This document shows positions 21,506-33,700 of a DNA stretch of 64,000 nt, piece after piece; the stretch's first letter is position 1; each line of letters opens with the position of its first letter. A model generated the notes under the pieces. The model saw only the letters and a list, made by a program, of their open reading frames with translations. It searched no databases and had not been told where the DNA came from. The DNA lies in the NCBI GenBank assembly GCA_020744425.1, contig JAGMUV010000020.1, positions 62,001-126,000 of the forward strand, written 5' to 3'. Both the position numbers and the translations under genes were made by a program. Origin of the DNA: Dactylonectria macrodidyma (Eukaryota > Ascomycota > Sordariomycetes > Hypocreales > Nectriaceae).

Positions 21506-22833
21506 TTATACCCTTGTCGGCTGAACGATTTGGTCAGTCGAACCACAAGTGAAGAGACTTTCGCATTCTTTGTCATCTTCTAATTTCGTTACTTGATGGC
21601 TTTTAGGAGGAAACTCGATAAGTTCTGCAGAGTCCGGCATACTAGTCTGATGATGCCTGGAAATGTCGCCGGCCCTTGTACGACTGCTCTTGTGCGTATT
21701 CGAGTGATGGTTGCTGGAGTTTGTCGCATGGCTATAGACATATTTCCTAGTGAAGGCGGCTGAAATGCCAGGGAAGATGCTAATGACCAAACAGACTGTT
21801 AGCTCGACGGCGGTGAGAATCATGATTTTTTCTATGCTGTGCTCTGCGTCTGTAGCGATGAGAACTGCGCGGGTAATAGTCATAGCAATTGAAATGAATG
21901 CGAGACTATAAACTCCGTAAACGGCGATGCGGAGCCGTATTTCGGACACTTTTAATAAGGCCGGAAATGGCAAGATGCAGACTGGGAGGTGTGTTAATGT
22001 GTTAATCATCACTTTGGCAAATGCCTGAACTCTCCATGGGTATGAAACCAAAATGAAAGACACGTACGAAAAATATCTGTAAGAAAGTGAATGGCGAGAT
22101 GCGTCCACTATAGCACAGTTAATGAATCCGTGATACTCTTCTAGGGGCTTTTTGAGCTTATAAAGTCCTATGCCTGTGAAATCGGTGGACAGTGAGGTTC
22201 ACTTGGACCTGCCCAATGCTTTGTGATGGGCAGACACCCGAGGAAGTACGTTATGTAAATGAATGGCCAAGATATGATTAAGACCCAGAGGCAGCGAACA
22301 CTCCAAACACGGATGTTTTCGAGTTTCTGTGTAAGTTGAATATGGAACAGGTTAATGGAGATCTTAACCGCCCACAGTGAACCGATGTAGAAGAAGGTCC
22401 CCGAAAAGAAAAGCTAGCCACACATCTAGTATTAGCTCGAACATGATCACCTCCAAGGGGTTCTAAGGAGAGTTCACCTTTCCAAGCTCTACTCTATCTG
22501 CAGGGTCGTCTGAGCTGAGGAGCTTGTACATCCGGATTTGCATTGAGCAATTGGCCAGATGAAAAATCTGCAAAGGCGGCATGTCTTATTAGCGGTGGGT
22601 GCAGATGACTGGAAGAAGGTTTATTCTCCTTACTGTAGCCCAAACTAACGCATATTCTATCATCTTATGTCGTCGGCCCTTGATTATGCGAAGATAAAAG
22701 CGTAATGAGCATGCCAAGACAGCTATGATTATTATAATAAGTGTTGCTATCTGCGCGAGGTCGATGTTGTAAGTTATTTTGTGTGAATAAAAGATATTGA
22801 ATAGGGGAAGCTGACCTGGTAGACGTTGAACAT
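21506..22833 (-). CDS. SAT4/PTH11-type membrane protein, second copy
   Basis: Multi-helix membrane protein of the same SAT4-like family as the gene at 779. The start at 22833 gives a six-codon first exon, then intron 22751-22815. The next exon supplies a TM helix of consecutive Ile/Leu residues followed by FYLRIIKGRRHKM. Later exons give the segments SDDPADRVELGK, GTFFYIGSLWAVKISINLF, and GCLPITKHWAG. The last exon holds VCILPFPALLKVSEIRLRIAVYG and helices up to IFPGISAAFTRKYV, then a Ser/His-rich tail ending at 21506. The segment between about 22050 and 22190 could not be spliced with confidence, so a defect there is possible. It faces away from the catabolic cluster. Confidence 0.55.
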
Positions 22834-25800
22834 TTTGGATGGATTCCCGGCACCTTCAGCGTTCTTGCTAGAAATTTGAGAATATTTATGCTCTTGATTG
22901 AGACCTAAGTTTTGAACCCGTCTCCAAATCTCTTCAACCAGAGATATAGATGGCGAATCGCGACTACGGTGTTTACGGGGGTGGAATCATTACTTAACCT
23001 CCTTTTGAATGGGATTGAATCCAATCACATGCATTCTAGGCGGTTCGTAGTTTTTTTTTGGAACTAAAAATCGGGGCTTCTAAAGGACATTGCGATGGAA
23101 AATGCTGAAAGGGTCATGCCCCCTCATGGAGAAATGGTGCGACTTGTGCGTTGTGGTGGCTGCTTGCTACACGACCCTTGTGTTGTGGTGGCTGCTCCAC
23201 GACCCTAGCCAACCCTCCAAGTATCTGGCTGACCTTTAGCGAGATAATGCGGTTGCAATATGGGCTGTCTGTTAGATACATTGCCCTTTCCCAGATAACC
23301 TCAGCCAGAAGGCCGGGTGTTGAATACGCCGGTCTACAGTCTGTTTATCGGGTTGTTGATAGCTTCGTCATGCTGTCCTTTCGAGGAGACAGGGAGCCAC
23401 ACTAGGCAGATATTCTCCCCGAATAAAGGGACAGACATGGAAGCCTCGCAATGAAAAAGACTTGTTGTTTTTTTAAGTATGGTGAAAGACAAGCATGACT
23501 TGTGGAAATGTAATATGTCATCAAAAGTGACAGGTCGATTCGCAGAGCTTGCTGAGACTGCCTCCCGAATCATGCGCTCTCTAGGTTAGTGGCTTGCTAA
23601 CTACGCCTGAGACATGATAAAATCACAATCACCACTTGACTCGAAATTCATGAAAGTCCATGTCCATCTTGCGTTAGCGCTGACGTTCGGCTAAGGTGCC
23701 TTGGGACGCCTTCTACTTTGCATCCCATACCCTTGCAGAGACGGAGGAACCTAGGCTGACCGGAGCCCCGGCTCACACTGCCGCTAAGCAGCCGGAACCA
23801 CTCCCCCGCAACTTACCCAGGGCTTCGGAACAGGTCCCAATTCTAGGGCTGTGAGACGGTGCCTAGGGTCTACTCTACTACGTAGTACGTAGTACAACAT
23901 TCGCTTAAGCGCGGGAATTCACTAGCGTCAACACTAATTAGGGTGCTTCAGGGGAACCAAAAGCTTACCCCCGCGAGTAAACCCCCGTTCCATTCTTGAA
24001 GCTGACCCGTCCGATTGTCGATCCGCGCTTCCCTTCTGAGCGTCGATCAGCTGTCAGGCCCGAAGGCAAGACTCACGTGGAGTTCCCGGGGCTGATTCCA
24101 AACCCTTGAGCAAGATGTGAGATGGACCAGCCTCGAAGAGATCAGAATTGGGCCAGAACAGAAGAATGAACTGGCGCCCAATGCCGTGGCGATAATACGA
24201 CTGATTCAGCACGAAAGAACAACCTCAGCCAGAGTCTAATTGATTTGTCAGTTGCAACACCATTTTGAACGTACATGGAGTATGCTACAGAATTCTTCAC
24301 TGTTACCCTGAAAACCTGCTTGAGGGGACGCCTCGAACTGAGATGACTCGTTAGCGGTGAGGCAACATCCCACCATCCGCTATAAAGAGTAGTTGTAGTG
24401 ATGATTTTTAGTTAGTGGTGGTAGTCTATGGAATTGGTGGCCAAGGGTCGGATGGATCGAGCCGGTAGCGCAGCCCTACGACAGGAAGGTTTACCCTAGA
24501 GTCAGACAGGCTGAAGTCAAATATGAAGGGACTACGGAGCACGCTCTAGCTCGGAAGTCCAAGCTAAGCCCCAAAAGAAGCTCAACGAGGTGGTCGGTAT
24601 TGCTGTCACTTGCCTTAGGTTGAGGGTCAGCACCTAATCTCTCGCGTTCCCCCTCATCCCCATCCTCATCATCTTCAGTCACCTCATCATCATCCTTTTC
24701 CTCATCCGCCTCTTCTCCATCATCCACGTCATTTCCTCTATTCGATGATCCATCCTGGTGATAGGAAGCAGGCATGGCTCAGGAGGGGTGGTTCCGTATC
24801 AACTGAATGAACCCATATACCCTCTTCTTCAAACGGATGCTACGGAGCTTATCCCGAGTGCCCAAGTCTAGTCGATATGCCCGCAGTGCAAGCACTAGCA
24901 CCCGCTTCCATAACCTTCAGTGACCTTTCTTAGTAGAGGGTAGCTGGACAAGCCTAAACGGCTTCGTATACGCAGATCGAGGTCGGGTGCTCCTAAGCTA
25001 GCAGCGCAAGTTGCGGGCCTGTCTTTTCTGTTGTCGCCTCACACCGGTCCATAAGGGCATCCACTTGGCTTACTATGCGAGCAATCCTTTCCTCATCGTC
25101 TGGTGGGCTCACCAGGTCCTCTTCAAGCCCAGCTGGTCCCAGGCCACAGACCACATGGCCTATGCTGCTGCCGATGGGGTTGTAGTGAGGCATCCGAGCG
25201 ATGGCGATTAATGCGTGGCGGCTTTTATTTCTGTATGTCTTATCCCAGCCTGTTCTCTTGATCCAATAGCTTTGCTCCGTATACGTGAAGTATGCGGGAT
25301 TCGACGCGATCTGCAGTGCTAATACCTCTTGCTGCTCACTCCCTGCCCTGCCGCAGCATGAGCATGGCGGACCTCCTCGCGCTTATCTATATACCATATG
25401 TGGACGTTGGTGCGTTCACCTGTTAGGGGTCGGGCTATGCTCCTATATGCTCCTATCTAACTTGATGATCCTGTACTTCCGCTTTGACCCTGTTACCTAT
25501 GTCTGTAGAGACACGTACTAGAAAAGGTGGTCAGGATTACTGCATCGTACTGTACTAGTATTGCTTGGACAATCTGTAGCTAAAGGGTCTGAGAAAAGGC
25601 GCCTCATGGACGGAAAATGGATTGTTCTAAATTTGCATTGGAAATAAGCAAAGTCATCATATACCTGGAACTTAGGGTTCTCGAGATGTTATCTTTAGTA
25701 AGTCCTCAGCCTCAGTAATCAACTGCGAATAGTAGCTCGGCCTAAAAGGCGAAGGTTGCAGCTGCAGATCCAGTCGGGTGCGGGAGACTAAGAACTTCGA

Positions 25801-26424
25801 AGGTAACAGTTAAAATGCAGGAAATCTGCGATGAAATTGAAAACAGTCTAGAAACTAAGGCCCGGCCGTATATAGTCTCTGGGAGGTCTCGTTCCTCCAG
25901 CTCTTGAAGCTGGTGATGTTTCTTAATAAGTCTGACTCTAGAAATATCCCAGAAAAAATCCCCTCTCTAGGGTGTTGAGATCCTATTTTCCTAGCCTCCC
26001 TAATCCGCAGTCTATCTCGGCTGGCATCACTACTCCTACTCCTGCTCCTACTCCTTCTACTAGTGAAACACCAACCCCTGCCAAGCCTCGTATGATCGGT
26101 GGTGTATCGGTGAAATGCAAGCACTATCACACTTAAGCAGCAGCGCCTTCAAGAAAGCTTCTGGCACCGTCTCTTGTGAGTTGATAGAACTTTAGACATA
26201 ATGACACTTTATTGAGCCGATCCTGTCATTCCAGCCGCTGGTTCTCAAATCAGAATTCCAGCCCGCCAGTGCGTAGGCAGATTCCCGTGTACAATCACCG
26301 GCACTGTTAGGGTAAAAGTGCTTGTTAGCCATATGCAAAGTAGAGTTTCAGGCAGAGGGAAAAAGGGTGAGTATACTCAAAAAGCCAACAGGCAACATTT
26401 GAAGCAATAAAATATGAAGATATT
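22834..26424. other. Long region without convincing genes
   Basis: About 3.6 kb with no recognised protein family on either strand. Short open frames at 23151-23405 (+), 24491-24775 (-), 24993-25193 (-) and 25855-26130 (-) lack motifs. Two of them are low-complexity translations: acidic at 24.6 kb, and Arg/Ser-rich at 26.0 kb from a CTACTCCTGCTC-like triplet run. The stretch 23690-24080 is GC-richer than its surroundings. It may hold old transposon DNA, which I cannot show. Confidence 0.4.
23151..23210. repeat. Imperfect tandem duplication
   Basis: Two adjacent copies of a unit beginning GTTGTGGTGGCTGCT and ending in CACGACCCT; the first copy has a few extra bases. Function unknown. Confidence 0.6.
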
Positions 26425-26776
26425 TTATCTACATAGTCCTGGTGCCAGATTTTTCTGGAGAGATCCTTGTGGGTCACTAGTGTAAATGTCAATTACTTGT
26501 ACTTGCTTGGTGCTTAGTGAAGTGATCGTACTGCATTTCTGGTTTCGCACATCGACGTCGTGCAGCCTGAAACCATGAGCATCCCAATAACTGCTGTAAT
26601 TTATATCAGACCAGACTAGCTTATTAGCATTATTACTATTTGAGAATGTTAGGTTATAACATACATTGGGCTGGACCATAGTATTGGTCGTCTGTCCGGC
26701 GTGGTTCGATGGCTTGTGGAGCAGCGGAAATACCGGAGATCGCAAGTCCAAGCAAGGCTAGATGAAGCTTCATCAT
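26425..26776 (-). pseudogene. Small secreted protein with frame break after the signal peptide
   Basis: From the ATG at 26776 the frame encodes a good secretion signal (MMKLHLALLGLAISGISAAP), then stops early. The following frame, offset by one base, encodes about 80 residues with three Cys (in VCYNLTFSN, RNQKCSTI and the terminal GLCR), typical of a small secreted fungal protein. The two frames overlap between about 26680 and 26751 and both stay open there, so a single-base indel in that overlap would join them. GTATGT..AG sites in the area would give an intron of only about 29 nt, too short to be credible. I recognise no family. It could be a decayed effector-like gene. Confidence 0.45.
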
Positions 26777-27663
26777 TGTGAACAGGGCACTGAAATTACA
26801 ATATCAAAATTTGTCTCGAGAGCTGAAGCCTGATTTTAGACTGTAAAGCTGTTCGTATTTTGAGGAGAATGTTCCTCGTGGTTATATAGTTATGTAAACC
26901 AAGTACGGGTAACCCATAACTTAGTCTCCCCTCTTCCGTCTCCTTCATGTTCTGTCCATTTTCTTGGACTAGTGCTTACATAGAGAAGGAATTTTTCGTA
27001 TATCATAAGCGAGTCAGATCGTTCAATACCCAGTCTCCCCCCTGCTAGGCCTAGCCTAGCCACTTGTTTGCCTCTGCCTTTAGGAATCATTCTCTAAACA
27101 AGCCTGGCTATGCTTACACGGAAGTCTTTATTCGGCTAGTTCAGGCTGAGCATTTGACGGCGATGCTTATTAATGGGATCGGCTCATGTCAATGATGGCC
27201 CTCCCCTGCCAGTGGGCGAGAGAAATGCGGCTTAAGTTTTGAAGTTAGTGTCCATTGATGTCCTACCCCGCTCTTACTAAGCTCGTATTTAGTGAATGTC
27301 GTATTTCTTCTTTCGTAATGTGAACCCTACCTCTGTCAACCCCCCTGCTAGCGCTGTGATAGGAGACTACAAACAGTCCTGAAGTAAGCGGCCTCCAAAC
27401 AGTTCTGAAGTAAGCGGCCTGCATGTACTATTCTAAAGTTAAGCATTGGCTCTAAGTGCCAGGGTTATGTCGTGTGTTTTTCTTTTCTAAATTCCATGAT
27501 TTGTCAATAGGGCTGAGCAACTGGAAGCCCGTTAATCTGGAATGAACTGGGCGCTTATAGCGGGTCCACAGCCATACATATACATAACGAGGTCGTCCAT
27601 TTCTTAAGGGCCTGGAGTGTTGAAAGGCAGCATTTTCTTGGTATAGGCCACTTTGACTCTACA
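26777..27663. other. Intergenic region between two divergent secreted-protein genes
   Basis: No gene recognised. It contains a tandem duplication at 27371-27422. It would hold the promoters of the small secreted protein (-) and the lectin-like gene (+). Confidence 0.5.
27371..27422. repeat. 26-bp tandem duplication
   Basis: Two adjacent 26-base copies beginning AAACAGTCCTGAAG and AAACAGTTCTGAAG, differing at two positions. Confidence 0.8.
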
Positions 27664-29110
27664 ATGAAATACTTATTTTCTATTTCCCTACTGAGTCTCC
27701 TTGCCACAGCAGCACTTGCTATTCCAGTGGAATTCCTGGAGCAATCTGCCAATAGTTCGGATTCCCATTCTATTGATGAAAGTAAGTCCGGAAGGCATGA
27801 AAGATCAATCATTGTCTCTTTCCAAGTAGGAGTTAGACTAACTGAAAGCCGGATTCTACAGACAATGGAGAACTTCACGCCCGTGCCAGGGGCTGGGTTG
27901 TCGAAACCTGGCAAATCGACCCGCATCACCCAGAAGTTCACATGGTTGAGCTTACTCGCCTAAATGCACTTAGCCCCAGCCCCAACTGCGTCGCACTTTT
28001 CTACGTCATGTACATGACAACTCGCACAGAAACACAAAACCCGTTCTCTAATCACTGGTGCGAGGGTCAGAATTGGTCGCCAGAATCATACCCTTTGAGT
28101 GCGAATGGGGGGATTGCAAGTGTCTCCAATTTCCCGGGTCACGAAGAATTTTTTTTCGTGGACAAAAATCAGTTGAGAATACGCAGCCTACGTCGAGATG
28201 GCCCAGGCAAGAAGTGGGGATTGGGCCTTGACAAGCAGCCGACACCGATTCCACCTGACGCTGGCATCGCAGCGGTTTCCTTTTCTAGCACCATAGAGCT
28301 CTTCTACCCGGGAACAGGGGATCGTAAGGGATATGTTGTGCACACATATTCTTCCAACGCCGGTAGTACGTGGAATCCAAATCAGGTAATTTCGGGGCCA
28401 AATTGGGGAGGAGTCTCAACAAAGAGCTTGGATCCCATCGCAGCCTTGAGGTAAGTTAGAAATACCCCTCTTCCGCAATTTATGTTTCTAGATCCTCTTT
28501 ATAGGGTGCCTACCAGTGTTGCCAAAATAGAACAGCCACTAACTCAATATTATCTAACAGTCGAAACGGTGAGCACCAGCAAATATTCTGGATTACAGCC
28601 TTGGGGCTTCTAGAAAGTCGCTATTGGACTCCTTCATCCGGCTGGACTCGGTCAAACATTGACAAGGCCGCAAAAGCTAATGCAGCCTCCTCGATTGTTA
28701 CCCTCACGCGCTCATCAGCCACGAAAGAAGGTAGCAACATGAACTTCTTCTACGTAGGCCAAGATAACAAGATCTGGCAGGGATATTGGAAAGCTGATTC
28801 ACCTACTTGGAAATTCAGTAAGATATCAGAAGATGAGGCCTTCCCGGGAGCTATCGCAGCTGTATCTATGCACAGCCAGCATCAGGAGGTGTTCTGGACG
28901 AACAGAGATGGCATACTTAAGCATGCCTATTGGACCAAGGATCAAGGAAAATGGATAACTGAGACGCTTCCTGGCTTAGGCGATAGACGATGTCTGCCTG
29001 GGAGAGGTCTTACCGTTGTAGCTAGGAAAGGTAAAGAGACGATGGAAGGATGGTGCAGACTAAGGGGTGACCCTTCAAAGCTCATTCATTTCTATTATTA
29101 TGCATTTTAG
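27664..29110 (+). CDS. Secreted fucose-specific-lectin-like beta-propeller
   Basis: Predicted secreted sugar-binding protein. Exons 27664-27781, 27862-28450 and 28561-29110 (1257 nt) give 418 residues with no break. The N terminus MKYLFSISLLSLLATAALAIP is a signal peptide. The body is built from repeated propeller blades with the consensus G-I-A-A-V-S...E-x-F-(F/W)..., seen at GGIASVSNFPGHEEFFFVD, AGIAAVSFSSTIELFYPG, DPIAALSRNGEHQQIFWI, and GAIAAVSMHSQHQEVFWT. Each blade ends with a Trp/Tyr-rich strand such as YWTPSSGW or AYWTKDQGKW. This is the fungal fucose-lectin pattern. The final blade near GLTVVARKGKETMEGW ends abruptly, so the C terminus may be shortened. Ligand is inferred from family only. 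Confidence 0.72.
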
Positions 29111-29557
29111 AAGGATGGATTAAGTTATTCGGAAAATTAAGGAGCGCTCAGTTGGGTGAGGTAAAAAGATATGTCTTTAACCTTTGGATGTTACCTGTTT
29201 CTTGGCTGTATATTATCTTGCCAGTCGAGAGCTTTAAATATATCTTGCCTAATTCAAAAAAGAAAGACGCCCTATTTCTCTTGAAATACGTCTTTAAAAC
29301 ACAACAACACGGTGAGTACAGTATAACTAACTTACGTTCTTCGGCGACGATATTCCGCGGCCGTAGACTATATTTTCGATATTTTCGCGCACAGGGAGCA
29401 GAGGGGTCGTCTTTGCAGATTTGATAGCAGGTCCAGCAAATGATAAGGCCATCTATAACCATCGGTGCTGGACCCTTCAAGAGCTTATCATTAAAACTAA
29501 AGGCGCATCTGACAAGCTTACTAGAGTAGGGATCAATTGAGAAGAACTTTTTAGTCA
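29111..29557. other. Flank of the STAND relic
   Basis: AT-rich sequence with no recognised domain. It may contain the unrecognisable N-terminal part of the relic that follows. Confidence 0.35.
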
Positions 29558-30060
29558 CCTTCAGTCTTTCTGATGTTACTGATAGAACACTTAGAGAGAG
29601 GCAGCTTGCAGACATACAAAAGATACTTGGCAGCGACACCTTCCGTCGTACTGTTGTTCTTCATGGCGTTGACGGAATCGGCAAGACGCAACTGACGGAA
29701 TATTTTGGTTCAAGTCCAAAAGCTAGGAAGTGTGGGCGATTCTGTCAATGTACCGAGTCAAGAAGGTGTACTCAATAGTGAGATTAGTCTAGCTTTGACT
29801 TTATAACGCTAAACTCAATAGATTTTGACGATATAGAACTTGCTAAGGAGTTGGATGGACTCTTTGTAGGAGACAGATCCGGGTTCCCATGTCGGAAGAA
29901 GAGCCACTACGGAAACTTTTTCCAAAACTCTGATTCGAGAAGCCACATACTAGCTCTGGGGTATTAGGACGATGAATTTAATGGTCTCGAGTGTCTACTT
30001 AAGCTTGCTGGCCTTGCGTCAAGAAATCAATAAGCCACGGCAATATACATCATTGACTAC
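29558..30060 (+). pseudogene. Decayed STAND/NLR-type NTPase (NB-ARC or NACHT-TPR class)
   Basis: A clear P-loop block, RRTVVLHGVDGIGKTQLT, lies at about 29640-29693, preceded by RERQLADIQKIL, the usual entry to a fungal NB-ARC/NACHT domain. Straight after it the frame is lost; GIFWFKSKS (the Walker-B approach, usually FWL.A..) appears one base over, and FDDIELAKELDGL resembles the later ALxLAKxLDGLPLAL motif. Stops occur in all frames downstream. Relatives are involved in non-self recognition and programmed cell death. This copy cannot encode a working protein. Boundaries are approximate; it may extend to about 30620 with only faint similarity. Confidence 0.55.
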
Positions 30061-30789
30061 AGCAGCAAGGGTCCCGCGTATGCGACAGTGACAGCGGGGC
30101 GAGCGGCTAAACATGGTTCTATTACACTAAATAAGGGGAAGCGTGGGAATATGAGCTAAGATACATGTCTGTTGAACGAAGTAGATGCACGAGTTCAAGG
30201 GTGCCCGCGGTCGGCAGACCGATGTTGGGTTACACGGTTGACAGTGCATAACCCCACATAGAACTCGCAAGAATTGCAGAAGCTCTAATAAATCGACTAT
30301 TGCTGAAGTACATTGTGTCGTACGCCGCCTTGGAAATGAGCTGGCAGGACCTGGGCTCACCTCTGCAAGCATCGACGGCCTACATCGGACGCCCTGACGA
30401 CGCCTACGACATGAACAGACCCGGATCCCGTCTACAGTAAGGGATCATGCCGCTTTTTCCCTTCTCGCCAAATTCGGAGGAACGCAACACACCCTTAACA
30501 CCCAGACCTTACTAGGCAGACTAGATTATACAGTCCCACCACACTGCCGTTCACTCCAGCTCATGTCCTCCGTTTAGACGCCTACCTCGAGAAAATATGC
30601 TCTAAGGGTCTCATGACGTGCAGGTTATGAAAGTAAAAATCCCTGACACAAAAACTGGAAAACTAAAAAGATCAGGTTACGCGAGTCTTAGAGCGTCGCT
30701 GTCAAGACCGATTACGAGTTTTAAACTGATTCCTCTACGAGTAATATGACTAGTGCTCCCCTGTACGGTCACCTTTCAAACTATTCTTG
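30061..30789. other. Relic DNA between STAND fragment and ABC pseudogene
   Basis: No gene can be supported. Traces such as a possible CTCGAGAAAATATGCTC segment near 30588 may be the TPR end of the STAND relic. Stops interrupt every frame. Confidence 0.35.
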
Positions 30790-33700
30790 TCACGCTTCTT
30801 TTTTCTTCATCGCCAGGCTCTCGTACAGCGCAGCAAAAGCCGAGACTTCGGGTCCCTTTTCCACAAATCCTCGCGGAGATCCAAACTCTTGCAGTTCACC
30901 TGCGTCAAGGAGGGCTACCATCTCGAAATCCTCAAGAGCCGACTCAAGCTTGTGAACAATGGCAATTACTGTGCGATTCGAGAATCTCTCACGAACGACA
31001 CGCTGAACGAGCTCATCGGTGTGCGAGTCCACGCTGGCCACGATGTTAATATCTGGTGTGCAAATAAGGTTTTGATAGAGGGTATAGCAACGTACCTACT
31101 TGTGGCTTCATCGAGAACTACGACGGGTGAGGGACGCAACATATCGCGCGCGAGGCAAAATAGCTGCTTCTGACCATGCGAAAAGTGCAGGTCCTCAATG
31201 GGCACATCAAGTCCGCCCTTTTCTGCTACAGTGTCCCACAGCTCAACAACCTTCAGTGCATCTTCAATTGCAGCATCCACGAGTCCCTCACAAAGGTCGA
31301 CATTAAATCGCACACTGCTTCCGTCGATGAGCAAAGCATCTTACGGTACACCCACTAACCAGGTGCGAACCTCCTCACGAGGTAGCGTTGCAATGTCGAG
31401 CCCGTCTACAGTTATGCGACCACTATGGAGATCAACCATGCAGAAGAGGCATGAGACCATAGAGCTTTTACCACTGTGAGCGCATGTAGGTTAGCTGAAG
31501 AAGTGGAAGAACAATAATATAGTGCAACGGTGTTACCTTCCAGTTCGACCGCAGATGCCAACCTTCTGCCCGGCCTCGATCGACAGAGATATGTTTTTCA
31601 AGACATGTTCGTTTTGCCAGCAAATACATCGCTTAGTAACTTCAGGACGGGCAAAAGCTATCGACGCACCTGTACCCAGCCGAGACATTGTCGAACACAA
31701 TGGTTCCCTTAGACGGCCACACGGACGGCGGTTGTTCCTTTTCCTGTGGCTCGTGTTCCGACGCGGTATGGGACGTGAAGGATTTAATCCTGGAGATTGC
31801 GCCGATGTGAGTCTCCAGGTTTGTCCAGAACGTCATCAACAGCTTGAGGTTCTGGCTAAACTGGATGACACTGACGAGGGCCACACCGATCAAGCCGGCG
31901 GGCAGTATGCCTCTCAGCTGTGTAACGAGGACGATGAGCAGCACGGCGATACCCGTGACAAACATGTCGAGGACAAAGGTCAGCCACCGCTGAATCGCGT
32001 AGAGGAGGTAGAAGGGCCTCTGCGACCGGTCCAACAGCCCGTGATGCTTCTTCTCCAGCGCGTCACGCCAGCCAAACGCGCGCAGCGTCGCCAGCCCAGT
32101 GACAGACTCGATGAAGAGCGCGTAGAGGGGGCTCTTTGCCTCGAGATCCATGAACCGGAGCTGGCGAGAAGTCCGCAAGTACGCGTGCTGGATCACCCAC
32201 AGCGCCGCGAATAGAAAGGGAAATGCGAAGGCCGTGTAATACGAACCGGTGGCGATTAGGGCCATCTGCGCGATACATAACACGAACGTGGCAAAGGTGT
32301 TGAGCGCGGAGATGGGCAAGTCCATGTCGATGAGCTGAAGATCCTGGCTGAAGCGGTTGATGGTGATGCCGGCGTCGGTGGCGGCAAAGAAGGACATGGG
32401 CGCGTCAAGCACCGTCATGAATAGGCTCCGATGGAAGTTGTTGCCCGATAGCGGTATCATAGTGACGATCATCTGCCAGGTGCTCGCGACCAGGAAGACG
32501 ATGGCCAGCACACCCAGCATCGCGTAGATGCCTAGATCGTAGCCGAGCCTTGCAGATGGGTCTTTGGCGTTGGCAGCCGCCCACCAGTTCAGCCAAATGG
32601 TGGGGAAGGACTGACAGAAGATGAAGGCGTAGATGGTGAAGACGAAGATGAAAGTTGGGACCTAGCCGATGGCGCGGATGTAGTACGTGTAAAATGCCAC
32701 GTCCCCGGTGCGACGACCGGCTCTGTCTTCGAAGTCTTCGAGAAGGGCTACTTCCGAGTTCACCAAGGCATCAGCAGTGGACTCAGTAGGAGCAGCGGGA
32801 GTTTGTGCGTATGTCCAGTCTGCTGAGGAGACTAGGGGTCGAGACACGTAGCCGCCAGAGCTGGTCAGCTTGTCGAAACTTCCCTCCTCGCAACCTCTGC
32901 CGGTACCATCCAGCCTGATGATGTGGCCTGCGTAAGGGAGTCGTTTGGCTGTCTTAGGGTCAGTCTAGCTCCAGTGGGGGCACCGAGGGTGTGCGCTTAC
33001 CGCGAGAAGAGGCGATGATGACGGTCGCCTTGAATTGCCGCAGGATGCCATGGGTACCGAGGAGGTTATGGAAGACGGCATTGTCAGTGTGCGCATCTAA
33101 CCCGCTGAAGACGTCATCCAAGATGATGGTGTCTTTTTGCGCATACACGGCTCTTGCTAAACTCTGCACAGCTTGATGTTAGCGAATTTTCGTACCCACA
33201 GGGGAACTTCCAAATACGTACGACTCGTTGGCTCTGGCCTCCGCTGAGAATAATGCCCTTGCTTCCTATCGTGGTGAGATCTCCTTTGGGGAGTTGAGCG
33301 AGACCTTGCTTAAAGGCGCAAGCCTCCAGCACTTGCTGGTATCAGCACTCGTCTATGGGTGAGAAGGCGATGATGCTTTCTCGCACGGTGCCGTTCATGT
33401 GCCACGGTGTTTGGTCGCAGTATGCAATCTTAGAGCTCGATATTTGGATAGACCCGGCCATGATGCCCACCTCTCCAAGGAATGCCTTGAGTAGAGTCGA
33501 CTTGCCACTGCCTACCGGCCCCACGAGCATGGTGAACTTGCCCAGGGGGACTGTGGCATTGATATCGCTCAAGATAGGCTCCTTGGTGGTGCCGTATCCA
33601 AATGCACCGGCCTTGACAACTACAGCATTGCCATTTAGCAACCTTTTAGGCGCCGGGTTTTTCAGCAGCTTGGGCTCTTCCTCGGGCAAGGAATCCTTCT

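Noticed and set aside
23690..24080. Ribosomal RNA or other structured RNA in the GC-richer stretch
   Set aside because: I recognised no conserved rRNA, snRNA or tRNA segment in it.
24491..24775. Acidic 94-codon open frame as a gene
   Set aside because: Translation of a TCATCC-type low-complexity run; no domain, no splice partner.
25855..26130. Arg/Ser-rich (SR-like) protein
   Set aside because: The RS stretch comes from a short triplet repeat, and the rest of the frame has no family signal.
26660..26690. 29-nt intron with GTATGT..CTAAC..TAG in the small secreted protein
   Set aside because: Consensus sites are present but the length is below what fungal splicing supports, and it does not join the two frames.
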